A stretch of DNA of 37,247 bases from Acidobacteriota bacterium (GTDB lineage Bacteria; Acidobacteriota; Blastocatellia; Pyrinomonadales; Pyrinomonadaceae). The stretch is taken from contig JAFAOW010000236.1 in assembly GCA_019247455.1 (NCBI GenBank), positions 1 through 37,247 of the forward strand, read 5' to 3'. Position numbers and translations under genes: made by a program. Below the pieces are notes generated by a model, which saw nothing but the letters and a program-made list of their open reading frames with translations, was not told the DNA's origin and made no database searches. Shown here piece after piece: positions 16,016 through 26,191 of this stretch. How positions within the stretch are numbered: position 1 is the stretch's first letter; each line of letters opens with the position of its first letter.

Positions 16016-16972
16016 ATGTCAGCCACGGATAAGATCTCTGCCAAAGAGATAATTATTGTGTTCATCGTGTTGGTCGCGATGGGAATAGGAATGTTTGTAA
16101 CGCTTGGCGTTTTCAGCCGCGAATCGGAACAAAAGGAGCAGGTCGTGTCCGACGCAGGCGCTAAAGACCCAAATAACCTCGAGGTCTATATAAAGCTTCT
16201 TTCGGTCGATCCGATAAAGGGAGATGCCACGGCGCGGCTTGAATTCGTGCCTCACGGTAAGCTCGCCGCGGAAGACGGCACGCTTTCACAGGACCTTAAG
16301 TTCTCGATGCCTGCTGTAAACGGTAAGAACGAGGTCGAAATGAAAAAGGGCAAGGCGATAGCCGCTGTCGATGCCACGTTCAGCATGTACGGCGGCAATG
16401 CAGCCGACTACCCATTTGACGCGCATAAGGCATATTTCTATCTCTACGCGGACAAAGTCGCCCCCAAAAAGGAGGAGGCCCCAAAGCCACCCCCCGCAGA
16501 GGCTCACGATAGCGAACAGCCAACGGGTCACGAAGCGGCAAAGGCCGAGCCGGAATCGACCGAGGTGCCGCTAGACGTAAGCTTCTTCGGTTCGCTTCCC
16601 GGCTACAAGATCGGAGTGCAAAAGGAGAAAGAGTCCGATGAGACGTACGTAGCGGGCGATATCACAATTCAACGTTCGGGGCTGACCGTGGCCTTTTCGA
16701 TCTTTGTTGCCGCAGTAATGTGGGGGCTGTCGCTTGCGGTCCTTTTTTTGGTTGCGAGCCTGATCATTCGCGGCAGAAAGGTTGAGATCGCGATGTTCTC
16801 ATTTATGGCCGCGTTGTTGTTTGCCTATTACGCTGTCCGCAACAGCCAGCCGAATATTCCGCCGATCGGCGTTTATGGCGACTTCCTATCATTCTTCTGG
16901 GCGGAGATCCTCGTAGGAGCATGCCTCCTGGTGGCGGTCTTTACGTGGGTGTTCCGAGCGGCCAAGAGTTAG
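16016..16972 (+). CDS. DUF4436-like membrane protein
   Basis: The 318-residue protein has one N-terminal membrane helix (about residues 12-32). An exported beta-rich domain follows (about 50-225), containing FPxD-like YPFDAHKAYFYLYAD and a Pro/Glu-rich linker (EEAPKPPPAEAHD). Three C-terminal membrane helices lie at about 225-250, 258-275 and 290-312. This plan and the YPFD motif fit DUF4436 proteins, whose function is unknown. The start has an AGGAG ribosome-binding site. It is divergent from the ARPP-1-like gene (166-base intergenic region, no convincing promoter seen by eye) and ends 2 bases before the stop of convergent tdk. Confidence 0.75.
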   Translation: MSATDKISAKEIIIVFIVLVAMGIGMFVTLGVFSRESEQKEQVVSDAGAKDPNNLEVYIKLLSVDPIKGDATARLEFVPHGKLAAEDGTLSQDLKFSMPAVNGKNEVEMKKGKAIAAVDATFSMYGGNAADYPFDAHKAYFYLYADKVAPKKEEAPKPPPAEAHDSEQPTGHEAAKAEPESTEVPLDVSFFGSLPGYKIGVQKEKESDETYVAGDITIQRSGLTVAFSIFVAAVMWGLSLAVLFLVASLIIRGRKVEIAMFSFMAALLFAYYAVRNSQPNIPPIGVYGDFLSFFWAEILVGACLLVAVFTWVFRAAKS

Positions 16973-16974
16973 GT

Positions 16975-17592
16975 CTAATTCAGCGTCGGGGCGTCCGCGT
17001 GCGGAACGAAACACCTGCGGCAGCGGGCCTCATATTTATCCGAGGCTCCTACCTCTACGCGCGCTTCTGACTCGACCGTGCGTTGGGAGTAATTGGCCGT
17101 CGCCCCGCATTTGACGCATATCGCGTGCGTCTTTGTAATGAATTCCGCTATGGAGAGGAGCTGAGGCATAGGTTCAAACGGTTTGCCGGTGTAGTCCTGG
17201 TCGAGTCCGGCGATGATCACACGTTTTCCTGCTTCAGCGAGGTGATTTACCGCAGCGATCAGCTCCATATCGAAGAATTGCGCTTCATCGATTCCGACGA
17301 CCTGCGTATCGTCATCGATCTGGGACATCATTTGGGCCGTTGATGAAACCGGCACCGACAGATGCTTTTGTCCCGAGTGCGAAGCTATCTCCTCCACCGA
17401 GTACCGGGCATCTATGCCAGGTTTGAATACCTGGACCTTTTGCCTTGCGATCCTCGCGCGTGTCAAACGGCGGATCAACTCCTCTGACTTACCCGAAAAC
17501 ATCGAGCCGGCGATGACCTCGATCCACCCCGTACCATTTTGACGTACCTTGCGGCGTTCCTCTGCGTTGTCGAACGCAAACTCCTCAACCAT
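16975..17592 (-). CDS. tdk: Thymidine kinase (type II)
   Basis: Tdk phosphorylates thymidine for salvage into dTTP. The 205-residue protein has the type II layout: Walker [16 protein letters not shown] (about residues 31-45), Walker [12 protein letters not shown], and the lasso region. A zinc site is formed by CVKCG and CRRCF. The N-terminal 25 residues are an extra charged lead. It is the last gene of the long leftward block; the preceding gene ends 70 bases upstream, and that gap contains the palindrome CGCCGATCGGCG. Confidence 0.95.
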   Translation of the reverse strand: MVEEFAFDNAEERRKVRQNGTGWIEVIAGSMFSGKSEELIRRLTRARIARQKVQVFKPGIDARYSVEEIASHSGQKHLSVPVSSTAQMMSQIDDDTQVVGIDEAQFFDMELIAAVNHLAEAGKRVIIAGLDQDYTGKPFEPMPQLLSIAEFITKTHAICVKCGATANYSQRTVESEARVEVGASDKYEARCRRCFVPHADAPTLN

Positions 17593-17640
17593 ATCTCTCT
17601 CTGCAGAACGTATTTGTCGTCGAAGAGAAAGAGGTTATCA

Positions 17641-17652
17641 CGCCGATCGGCG
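17641..17652. other. 12-base perfect palindrome upstream of tdk
   Basis: CGCCGATCGGCG lies between the phosphoglycerate-mutase-like stop and the tdk start. Its length and symmetry would fit a protein-binding site. The central four bases could instead be the loop of a short 4-bp hairpin, but no T-run follows. Function unassigned. Confidence 0.35.
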
Positions 17653-17662
17653 GTTTGTCATT

Positions 17663-19198
17663 TTACTGAATGCGAAGGTCGGCGCCCGTCATTTCGGCAG
17701 GTTTTTCGATGCCCAGGATAGCTAAAACCGTTGGTGCAATATCGGCGAGTGTTCCTTCATCGCGAAGACTTATTCCGTCGGATCGATGATCGATCAGATG
17801 AAAGGGCACCGGATTGATCGTGGGCGCGCGATGGGAATTGCTCTCGCCGCTGCTGGACATTGCCTCGGCGCTTCCATACGACGAGGTAACCAAAACCACG
17901 CCGCTGGAGCGTTCGATCCGTTCACAGATGCCGCCAAGGCATGTGTCGACAAATTGGATCGCTGACACTGTTCTCTCAAAATCCCCCGTCTCCGACATGA
18001 TTCCGGCAGCTGGAATATTGACCACAAAAACGCTTTCGGGCGACGTTTCTACCGCCCGGATCAGGCGATCGGCGATCTTAAAGCTCTGAGACTCCGGAAA
18101 AGCGTCTGAGATGCCTACGGGCAGCGGCGGGAGTATCACTTCATGTTCAAAAGGCCGCAACGCCTCTGTTCCCCCATCGAATGATGTTGTAACTTCAGCA
18201 GACCGAACAGATTCAGTGATCTTTGTAACCGGCAGCCGATGCGATGCAAGGACGTCAACAAGCGAATTGTTTTCCGGCGACGGTGTAAAGGCAACGGGCA
18301 GCCCGAAGGCGGCGTCGTATTCAGTCAGACAAATAGTATCGATCTCTGGCTTTGTGCCGATCGCGCCCTCGGGGACACAGAGGGAACGCGTCAGTTGTCG
18401 CATGCCATCGGCCCTATGATTAAAGAAGACGACCAAATCGCCGTTCCTGACAGTTGCTACAGGAATATCTCTCTCCCTTTCGATCACGACCGGCGCAATA
18501 AATTCATCCGAGATGCCCCTTAAGAATGAATTGCGGATCGCCGCGACCGGATCCCTGTTTCGCTCACCCTCTGCATGTACCAGAAGGGTAAACGTGCGGG
18601 CCGTCCTTTCCCAGTGTTCTCCCGAGTCCATCGCGAAGAACCGACCGCACAAAGTCGCGATCTGACCCAAGCCGATATCCGCAAGCTTGATCTCGAGTGC
18701 CTCGACATACACGTCTGCTGTTCGAGGGGCCACATCCAGACCGTCGAGAATGCCATGAATAAAAACCTTTTGCAGGCCGCACGATTTCGCAAGGCGTAAG
18801 AGCGCAAAAAGATTCTCCGGTGACGAATGCACGCCGCCGTCACTTAAGAGGCCGACGAGATGCACGGCGGAATCGCGTTCCTTCGCCCTCTTAAAGGCCG
18901 AGTTCAGGATCTCATTCTTCTGAAATTCGCCGTTGGAAATGGCTTGTTTGATACGACTTGCGTCGGTCTGAGCGAGCCGGCCGGTTCCGATATTTAGATG
19001 GCCGATCTCCGAATTGCTCGGTTCGCCATTCGGCATCGCGGTCGCGAGAGTTGTCATTGGGAATCGCCGGCAGATCTCGTCGTAATAGGGCGTATGAGCA
19101 ACGGCTATCGCATTTGATTCCGTTCGCGGCGCGTAGCCCCAGCCGTCAAGGATGACAAGTGCGACGGGACGGCCGATATTCGTTCGTTCAGGATCCAT
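17663..19198 (-). CDS. gpmI: Phosphoglycerate mutase (iPGM)-like protein lacking most catalytic metal ligands
   Basis: Length (511 residues from the ATG at 19198) and overall sequence match cofactor-independent phosphoglycerate mutase throughout: ALVILDGWG at the start, NSEIGHLNIGTGR, LLSDGGVHS, ATLCGRFFAMD and a TLADIAPTVLAILG C-terminus. Compared with the Geobacillus enzyme as I recall it, only two of seven metal ligands remain (Asp12 and the nucleophile Ser62). The others are changed: Asp403 to Gly, His407 to Glu, Asp444 to Ser, His445 to Tyr and His462 to Pro. Substrate residues Arg153, Arg191, Arg264 and Lys336 are Leu, Ser, Gly and Arg. There is no frameshift or stop. It is therefore probably not an active mutase. 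A TTG start at 19231 is possible. It follows the eno block on the same strand. Confidence 0.9.
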   Translation of the reverse strand: MDPERTNIGRPVALVILDGWGYAPRTESNAIAVAHTPYYDEICRRFPMTTLATAMPNGEPSNSEIGHLNIGTGRLAQTDASRIKQAISNGEFQKNEILNSAFKRAKERDSAVHLVGLLSDGGVHSSPENLFALLRLAKSCGLQKVFIHGILDGLDVAPRTADVYVEALEIKLADIGLGQIATLCGRFFAMDSGEHWERTARTFTLLVHAEGERNRDPVAAIRNSFLRGISDEFIAPVVIERERDIPVATVRNGDLVVFFNHRADGMRQLTRSLCVPEGAIGTKPEIDTICLTEYDAAFGLPVAFTPSPENNSLVDVLASHRLPVTKITESVRSAEVTTSFDGGTEALRPFEHEVILPPLPVGISDAFPESQSFKIADRLIRAVETSPESVFVVNIPAAGIMSETGDFERTVSAIQFVDTCLGGICERIERSSGVVLVTSSYGSAEAMSSSGESNSHRAPTINPVPFHLIDHRSDGISLRDEGTLADIAPTVLAILGIEKPAEMTGADLRIQ

Positions 19199-19287
19199 GA
19201 GATTTTTGACGGAAGATGGCCGCTCAGGCAACTCTTAAACAATTATAAACGATGCGCACGAGGGAGACGCAAGCTTCTTTTTCCAAG

Positions 19288-19719
19288 CTAATAAGCGTCA
19301 AGAGAGGTGCGCTCCATCCACCGGTCAGGATGCACGAGAGCAGAGAATCCGTGCTGCTTGTACAGGCCGTGAGCGTCTCTGGTCGCGAGCAGCCAACGCC
19401 GCATCCCTTGCAGGTCGGGCTGCTCGGTCATGACCTGCAGCAACCATTTACTCAGCCCCTTGCCGCGATGAGGCTCGACAACATAGACGTCGCCTACGTA
19501 TGCAAAAGTGGCCTTGTCAGTCACCAGGCGAGCAAAACCAACTTGTTCGCGCCCCTTGTAAATCCCAAAGCAAAGAGAGTTCTCGATCGCTGTCAGGGTC
19601 TTTTCCAGCGGGCGCTTTTTTGCCCAATACGATTCCTGCGACAGAAATCGATGAATAGCGGCGATATCGAGCCGCCTCTTGTCGGTATCTATCTCGTATT
19701 CACCCCGTCTAACTCTCAT
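19288..19719 (-). CDS. GNAT-family N-acetyltransferase
   Basis: This 143-residue protein has the GNAT fold: an early IHRFLSQESYW helix, LCFGIYKGREQVGFARLV, the strand VGDVYVVEPHRGKGLSKWLL containing the acetyl-CoA pyrophosphate-binding loop (R-G-K-G-L), and the late DAHGLYKQHGFSAL element. It resembles small cytoplasmic acetyltransferases common across bacteria; the acceptor is unknown. The start overlaps the end of the upstream P-loop kinase gene by 11 bases, so translation is probably coupled. It is the fourth gene of the eno cluster. Confidence 0.9.
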   Translation of the reverse strand: MRVRRGEYEIDTDKRRLDIAAIHRFLSQESYWAKKRPLEKTLTAIENSLCFGIYKGREQVGFARLVTDKATFAYVGDVYVVEPHRGKGLSKWLLQVMTEQPDLQGMRRWLLATRDAHGLYKQHGFSALVHPDRWMERTSLDAY

Positions 19720-20214
19720 AAGGATCCCTCAAAAAGTCCTCCACCTCCGCCGTGCTCCTGAGAATTACGATACGCTTACCCCGGGCATTCGAGAGGTCGT
19801 CCATAACCCGCTTAAGGGATCTGTTCTTATATGTCCAGACCCACTCGATGAACTCGAGATCGAATTTCTCCACGCAGCCGGGTGCCATCTCTGGGCGGAC
19901 CTGGCCATAGTACCTCGCGGTACGCCTCAGGATGCGCCACATGCATAGCCAGCGGGGCATGTCGAGGAGAATGACCGTATCCGCCGCTTCCAGCCGCACC
20001 TGCCGCGAGCTGCCGTAGTTGCCGTCGATGATCCACGCGGGCTTCGCGACCTCAACCCGGAGAATATTCGCCCATTCGGGATCTTCAGTTCGGACCCAAC
20101 CGGGTTTCCAGAAGAGGGCGTCAAGATGAACGACGGGGATATTCGTAACCCCACCTAGTCGTTGTGCGAACGTTGTTTTCCCCGCGCCTCCTGAGCCAAG
20201 TACGATAACGCGCT

Positions 20215-20218
<4 letters not shown>
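19709..20218 (-). CDS. Small P-loop NTPase (adenylate kinase-like, FlaR/topology modulation type)
   Basis: The 169-residue protein has a Walker A motif at residues 8-16 (GSGGAGKTT), then VHLDALFWKPGW and AWIIDGNYGSSRQ. These are typical of the small kinases often annotated as topology modulation protein or adenylate kinase-like. VILLDMPRWLCMWRILRR follows, with a lid-like arginine-rich part. The phosphate acceptor is unknown. The start overlaps the stop of the upstream HEAT-like gene by 4 bases (ATGA), and the 3' end overlaps the GNAT gene by 11 bases, so the three are almost certainly one translation unit. Confidence 0.88.
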
Positions 20219-22046
<1,828 letters not shown>

Positions 22047-22091
22047 CTAATCGTAACCGAGCGAAAGAGGTCTGTGCAAAAGGGCTGCCAG

Positions 22092-23486
22092 TTATGGCTG
22101 GGCTTCCCCCGGAGGCTCGGCCATCGCCATCCGAACAAGCTTGATCCGCCGTTTCTCGACCTTTTCTACCTTGAAGGTATGCCCGTTGAACGGAACGACC
22201 TCGCCAGGCTCAAGAATTTGCCCGGCCTCGGACATCAAGAATCCGGCAATGGTCGTATAGGCCTCAGAAACCGGTAAATTCAACTCGAGGCGGCGATTAA
22301 GGTCGCGGACCGCGAGGCTGCCGTCAAGGAGATAGGTGCCGTCCGGTTGTTCCGCTATCTGCTCGTCCACCTCAACATCGTGTTCGTCAGAAATGTCGCC
22401 AACGATCTCCTCCAGGAGGTCTTCAAGAGTGATGATGCCTTCCACCCCACCATGCTCATCCACGACAAATCCGAAATGGAATTTATCATTTTGCATCTGC
22501 CGCAAGACATCCTCTAGGCGGGCCGTGTCGACCACGTAATTAGGCTTACGGAGGATCATCTCCAGCTTGAAGGACTTTGGGTTGTGCATGAATCCAACAA
22601 GGTCCTTGCTGTGAATGACGCCCGCTATCTCGTCGAGCGATCCCCGCTCGACCGGCAGACGCGAATAGCCGCTCTCGCGGAATACCCTTGATATCTCTTC
22701 GAGCGAACTCGCCTCGGTTACCGACACGATCTCAGTGCGAGGTATCATCGCTTCCTTAACCGTCGTGGCGGAGAATTCGAACACCTTGTTGATAAGGTTG
22801 CGTTCCTCCTCGTTGATCTGTCCGCTTTCCTGCGACAGGGCGACGAGTTGCCGCAATTCGTCCTCGGTGTAAACAGAAGTATGCGCGAGGGTCGATTTGA
22901 GCCCGATCGCCTTACCGACGAGGCGCCCGGCATAGTTGAGCACCGCAAGAATAGGCGAGAAGATCTTTGCAAATATTTCCAGCGGCCTTGCAGCGATCAA
23001 TGCAAATGTTTCTGCCCTTTCCAATGCGAACATTTTGGGAACAAGCTCGCCCAGAACCACGTGTAGAAATGAGATCGAGGCAAATGCGATGGCTATAGCG
23101 AGATAATGGGCAAGGACCACAGCGAACGGCGGCCCGCCGATCGACGTTGCAAATGGTATTAACAGATCTGCGATCGTCGGTTCCCCCACTACGCCGAGAC
23201 CAAGCGAGGCCAAAGTCACGCCAAGCTGCACGGCTGAAATGAATAGTGTTGGATCGTCCAGCAAGCGGAGGGCCGCGGCCGCAGCCCGACTTCCTTCATC
23301 AGCTAGCTTCTCGACCCTTGTCTTACGCACCGTGACCAGCGAGAATTCCGACGCGACGAAAAACGCATTCAATCCCACGAGCAGCAGGATCAGAAGGAAA
23401 TTCACGATCACCTCGGCCGCCGTGATCGAGTGCCCTGAATCAGAAACTTGGATAAGAAAAAGGAAACTACTGGCGGGATCGTCCAT
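22092..23486 (-). CDS. CNNM/CBS-domain HlyC/CorC-type membrane protein
   Basis: This 464-residue protein belongs to the hemolysin-C/CorC (CNNM) group, linked to magnesium or cobalt efflux and homeostasis. The N-terminal CNNM membrane domain (about 25-210) has LNAFFVASEFSLVTVRKTRVE and several helices. Two CBS domains follow: the first after MIPRTEIVSV (about 235-290) and the second around FGFVVDEHGGVEGIITLED with VGDISDEHD (about 310-365). The C-terminal CorC_HlyC domain includes YLLDGSLAVRDLNRRL and ends FKVEKVEKRRIKLV. Transport function is inferred from the family. It is upstream of eno on the same strand. Confidence 0.93.
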   Translation of the reverse strand: MDDPASSFLFLIQVSDSGHSITAAEVIVNFLLILLLVGLNAFFVASEFSLVTVRKTRVEKLADEGSRAAAAALRLLDDPTLFISAVQLGVTLASLGLGVVGEPTIADLLIPFATSIGGPPFAVVLAHYLAIAIAFASISFLHVVLGELVPKMFALERAETFALIAARPLEIFAKIFSPILAVLNYAGRLVGKAIGLKSTLAHTSVYTEDELRQLVALSQESGQINEEERNLINKVFEFSATTVKEAMIPRTEIVSVTEASSLEEISRVFRESGYSRLPVERGSLDEIAGVIHSKDLVGFMHNPKSFKLEMILRKPNYVVDTARLEDVLRQMQNDKFHFGFVVDEHGGVEGIITLEDLLEEIVGDISDEHDVEVDEQIAEQPDGTYLLDGSLAVRDLNRRLELNLPVSEAYTTIAGFLMSEAGQILEPGEVVPFNGHTFKVEKVEKRRIKLVRMAMAEPPGEAQP

Positions 23487-23637
23487 TATTAGAGAACCGT
23501 CAATTTCATGGCCGAGCGTATCCGGGGGCCAACCGTGATCAATGAGTCGCTAAAGAACAGCGATTTTTGTTGAGTATACCATAGCGAAGCATCTAACCTC
23601 CCGATGCTCGTTTACAATTAGCGAGTAACATTTTAGG

Positions 23638-24219
23638 ATGAGAGTGATGCGCAACGCCCTCGTTTTCGCCACCGTTCTGACGGCTTTTATTTCGATCGCC
23701 TGCACTCCGCCGGCGGCCCCGGTTGAGGTGTCTAATAGGCCGGCTTCTGTCAATGAACGGCCGACAATGAATGCCCCGATGGCGCAGACCAAGCCACTCT
23801 CGGAAATGAGTTGGACGGACCAAAAAGATACGGTCCAGAAGGTCGGAGATCTCAAAGGGAAAGCGGTCATACTCGATTTCTGGGCAACGTACTGCGATCC
23901 ATGCCGCCGTGAAATACCCCATTTGAACTCGCTGCTTGCGAAGTATGGAGCTGACAACCTGCATATTGTTGGTGTGAACGTCGGTGGGGAAGAAGATTAC
24001 CCGGAGATTCCCAAGTTTATCGCTCAAACAAAGATCGATTATCCGATCGGCTTTCCCGAGCCGGCACTCGCAAATTACATATTCGCCCAGCAAGATGACA
24101 TTCCTCAAACCCTGGTGATCGACCGAAATGGTGCGGTGATCACAAAGGTTGTCGGGTTTGACGCCACGATCCAACACCAACTCGACGCCGCGGTTGAGCG
24201 CGCTGTAAAGGTCAACTAG
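23638..24219 (+). CDS. TlpA-family thioredoxin-like lipoprotein
   Basis: The 193-residue protein begins with a lipoprotein signal peptide (lipobox ISIAC, Cys about residue 22), so it is probably anchored at the periplasmic side of a membrane. The thioredoxin-fold domain (about 58-190) has KGKAVILDFWATYCDPCRRE with the redox pair C-D-P-C, and later DIPQTLVIDRNGAV, with the cis-proline in IPQT. Such proteins reduce disulfides during cytochrome c maturation or other exported-protein folding. An alternative start at 23647 would shorten it by three residues. Neither start has a strong ribosome-binding site. The GH15 gene follows 9 bases after the stop. Confidence 0.92.
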   Translation: MRVMRNALVFATVLTAFISIACTPPAAPVEVSNRPASVNERPTMNAPMAQTKPLSEMSWTDQKDTVQKVGDLKGKAVILDFWATYCDPCRREIPHLNSLLAKYGADNLHIVGVNVGGEEDYPEIPKFIAQTKIDYPIGFPEPALANYIFAQQDDIPQTLVIDRNGAVITKVVGFDATIQHQLDAAVERAVKVN

Positions 24220-24228
24220 CTTCCCAAT

Positions 24229-26181
24229 ATGCGAGATATACCTGTTGGTAACGGCAGTCTTCTCGTAAACTTCGACAACAAATATCAGATCCGGGATATC
24301 TATTTTCCACACGTCGGGCAAGAAAATCATACCGAAGGTTTTCCTTTTCGTTTCGGGATCTGGGTCGATGGGGATTTCTCGTGGGTCGCATCAGATGAAT
24401 GGCAGCGCCAGCTGAAGTATATTCCTGACTCGCTGATTACCGACGTCCGGCTTTTAAACTCGCGGCTTGGCATCGAGATCGGCTGTCGCGACATGGTCGC
24501 AGGCGGCGAGAATATCTACCTTCGGCGGATCGTTGTCACCGACCTACGGAACTCGGGACGAAACGTGCGAGTATTTCTTCACCACGACTTTCGGATCTAC
24601 GAGAACGAGGTCGGGGATACGGCCTTCTACGATCCCGACACGCTTTCGCTGATCCATTACAAAAAGCACCGCTACTTTTTAATAAACACCCTGCCGCATT
24701 TTGACGAATTCGCGACAGGTCGCAAAGCGTTTCGTGGGCAGGAGGGAACTTGGCGAGATGCCGAAGACGGGCATCTTCATGGCACCGCCATAACGGAGGG
24801 ATCCGTCGATTCAACCGTCGGGGTTCACGGCTTTGTGACTGGCGTCGCCGCATTTGAACTCTATTACTGGATCGCCGCGGGTTCCAGCCATCAAAAAGTA
24901 GCCTCTCTGAATAATACTGTTCTGAACACGGGCCCGTCAGGCTATTTTGAGCGCAGCAAGAAGAGATGGGATCATTGGCTGAAGAAGGGCACTGCTAACC
25001 TCAATTCCCTGCCGGACTCGATACGCGAATTATATCGCCGCAGCTTACTGATCATTCGGACTCAGATCGATAATGAGGGCGCGATTATCGCCGCGAACGA
25101 TCACGACGTCACCGAGCGAGCAACGGACCACTATAGCTATCTCTGGCCGCGTGATGGGGCTTTCGTAGCAAATGCCCTCGACCTTGCAGGCTATCCCGAG
25201 GCACCGTACAGATTTTTTGAATTGTGTTCCAGGATCGTGAACAAACGCGGCTACTTTCTTCAAAAGTACAATCCGGACGGTACCGTCGGTTCCGGATGGC
25301 ATGCATTCTGGGATTCGCGAAGGAAATGTGAACTATTTCCTATTCAACAGGATGAAACGGCCCTGGTCTTGTGGGCTCTTTGGGAACATTACTCCAAATA
25401 CCCGAACAGGGGATTTATCGAAGATGTTTATGAACGGCTGATCGAGAACACGGCGGATTTCCTGCTCACCTTTCGAGACGACGCGACCGGTTTACCGAAA
25501 CCCAGTTGGAATCTGTGGGAAGACCGCCGCGGGATCCATACATTTACCTGCGCCACAGTGGTGGCCGGGCTGCGCGCGGCGGCGAGGTTTGCTAATGAGT
25601 TTCGCGCGGGCGAAAAGGCTGGTAATTACTCGGCTGCGGCCGACGAAATCTGCGTAGCTATGCGGGAGCTTTACAGCCCCGAGCACGGTCGGGTCATGCG
25701 GGCGATGCTGGCTGATGCCGACGATAACCTGACGCCTGATCCCACCGTCGATGCTTCGTTGTTCGCAATCTTTTACTTTGGCTGTTTCGATGTCAATGAC
25801 GCACTCGTAGTTTCAACGATGTCTGCCGTGGAAGAACATCTGCTCCACACGACCGCCGTCGGCGGGGTCGCTCGATTCCAGAATGACGGCTATATGCTGT
25901 TGTCGGACAAGGTCTCGGGCAACTCCTGGCCGATATGCACTTTGTGGCTTGCCGAGTATTACATCGCACGCGCAACGGCTATTGAGCAGCTGAAGCCGGC
26001 ACTTGAACTCCTCGAGTGGTGTACAAACGTCGCGCTGCCATCCGGCGTTCTTTCCGAGCAGATCGACCCCCTCACCGGCACGCCGCTGTCCGTTTCACCG
26101 CTAACATGGTCCCATTCCACTTTCGTTGCCACTACTCACAGCTACTTGGCGAAACTCCGCGAATTATCGCCGGTACGATAA
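24229..26181 (+). CDS. Glycoside hydrolase family 15 (glucoamylase-type) protein
   Basis: This 650-residue enzyme has the prokaryotic GH15 plan. An N-terminal beta-sandwich (about 1-260) starts IPVGNGSLLVNFDNKYQIRD, and an (alpha/alpha)6 barrel follows. The barrel carries TDHYSYLWPRDGAFVANAL, the general-acid motif QQDETALVLWALW (Glu at about 376) and the general-base motif LSEQIDP (Glu at about 610). No signal peptide is seen, so it is likely cytoplasmic and may release glucose from glycogen or maltodextrins; some GH15 members cleave trehalose or dextran instead. The gene lies between the TlpA-like gene and pyk on the same strand, with pyk starting 10 bases after it. Confidence 0.92.
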   Translation: MRDIPVGNGSLLVNFDNKYQIRDIYFPHVGQENHTEGFPFRFGIWVDGDFSWVASDEWQRQLKYIPDSLITDVRLLNSRLGIEIGCRDMVAGGENIYLRRIVVTDLRNSGRNVRVFLHHDFRIYENEVGDTAFYDPDTLSLIHYKKHRYFLINTLPHFDEFATGRKAFRGQEGTWRDAEDGHLHGTAITEGSVDSTVGVHGFVTGVAAFELYYWIAAGSSHQKVASLNNTVLNTGPSGYFERSKKRWDHWLKKGTANLNSLPDSIRELYRRSLLIIRTQIDNEGAIIAANDHDVTERATDHYSYLWPRDGAFVANALDLAGYPEAPYRFFELCSRIVNKRGYFLQKYNPDGTVGSGWHAFWDSRRKCELFPIQQDETALVLWALWEHYSKYPNRGFIEDVYERLIENTADFLLTFRDDATGLPKPSWNLWEDRRGIHTFTCATVVAGLRAAARFANEFRAGEKAGNYSAAADEICVAMRELYSPEHGRVMRAMLADADDNLTPDPTVDASLFAIFYFGCFDVNDALVVSTMSAVEEHLLHTTAVGGVARFQNDGYMLLSDKVSGNSWPICTLWLAEYYIARATAIEQLKPALELLEWCTNVALPSGVLSEQIDPLTGTPLSVSPLTWSHSTFVATTHSYLAKLRELSPVR

Positions 26182-26191
26182 ACTGGAACAA

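Noticed and set aside
23593-24330. A 245-residue frame on the minus strand opposite the TlpA-like gene
   Set aside because: It mirrors a convincing lipoprotein gene with lipobox and CxxC motif, has no recognisable domain and no ribosome-binding site.
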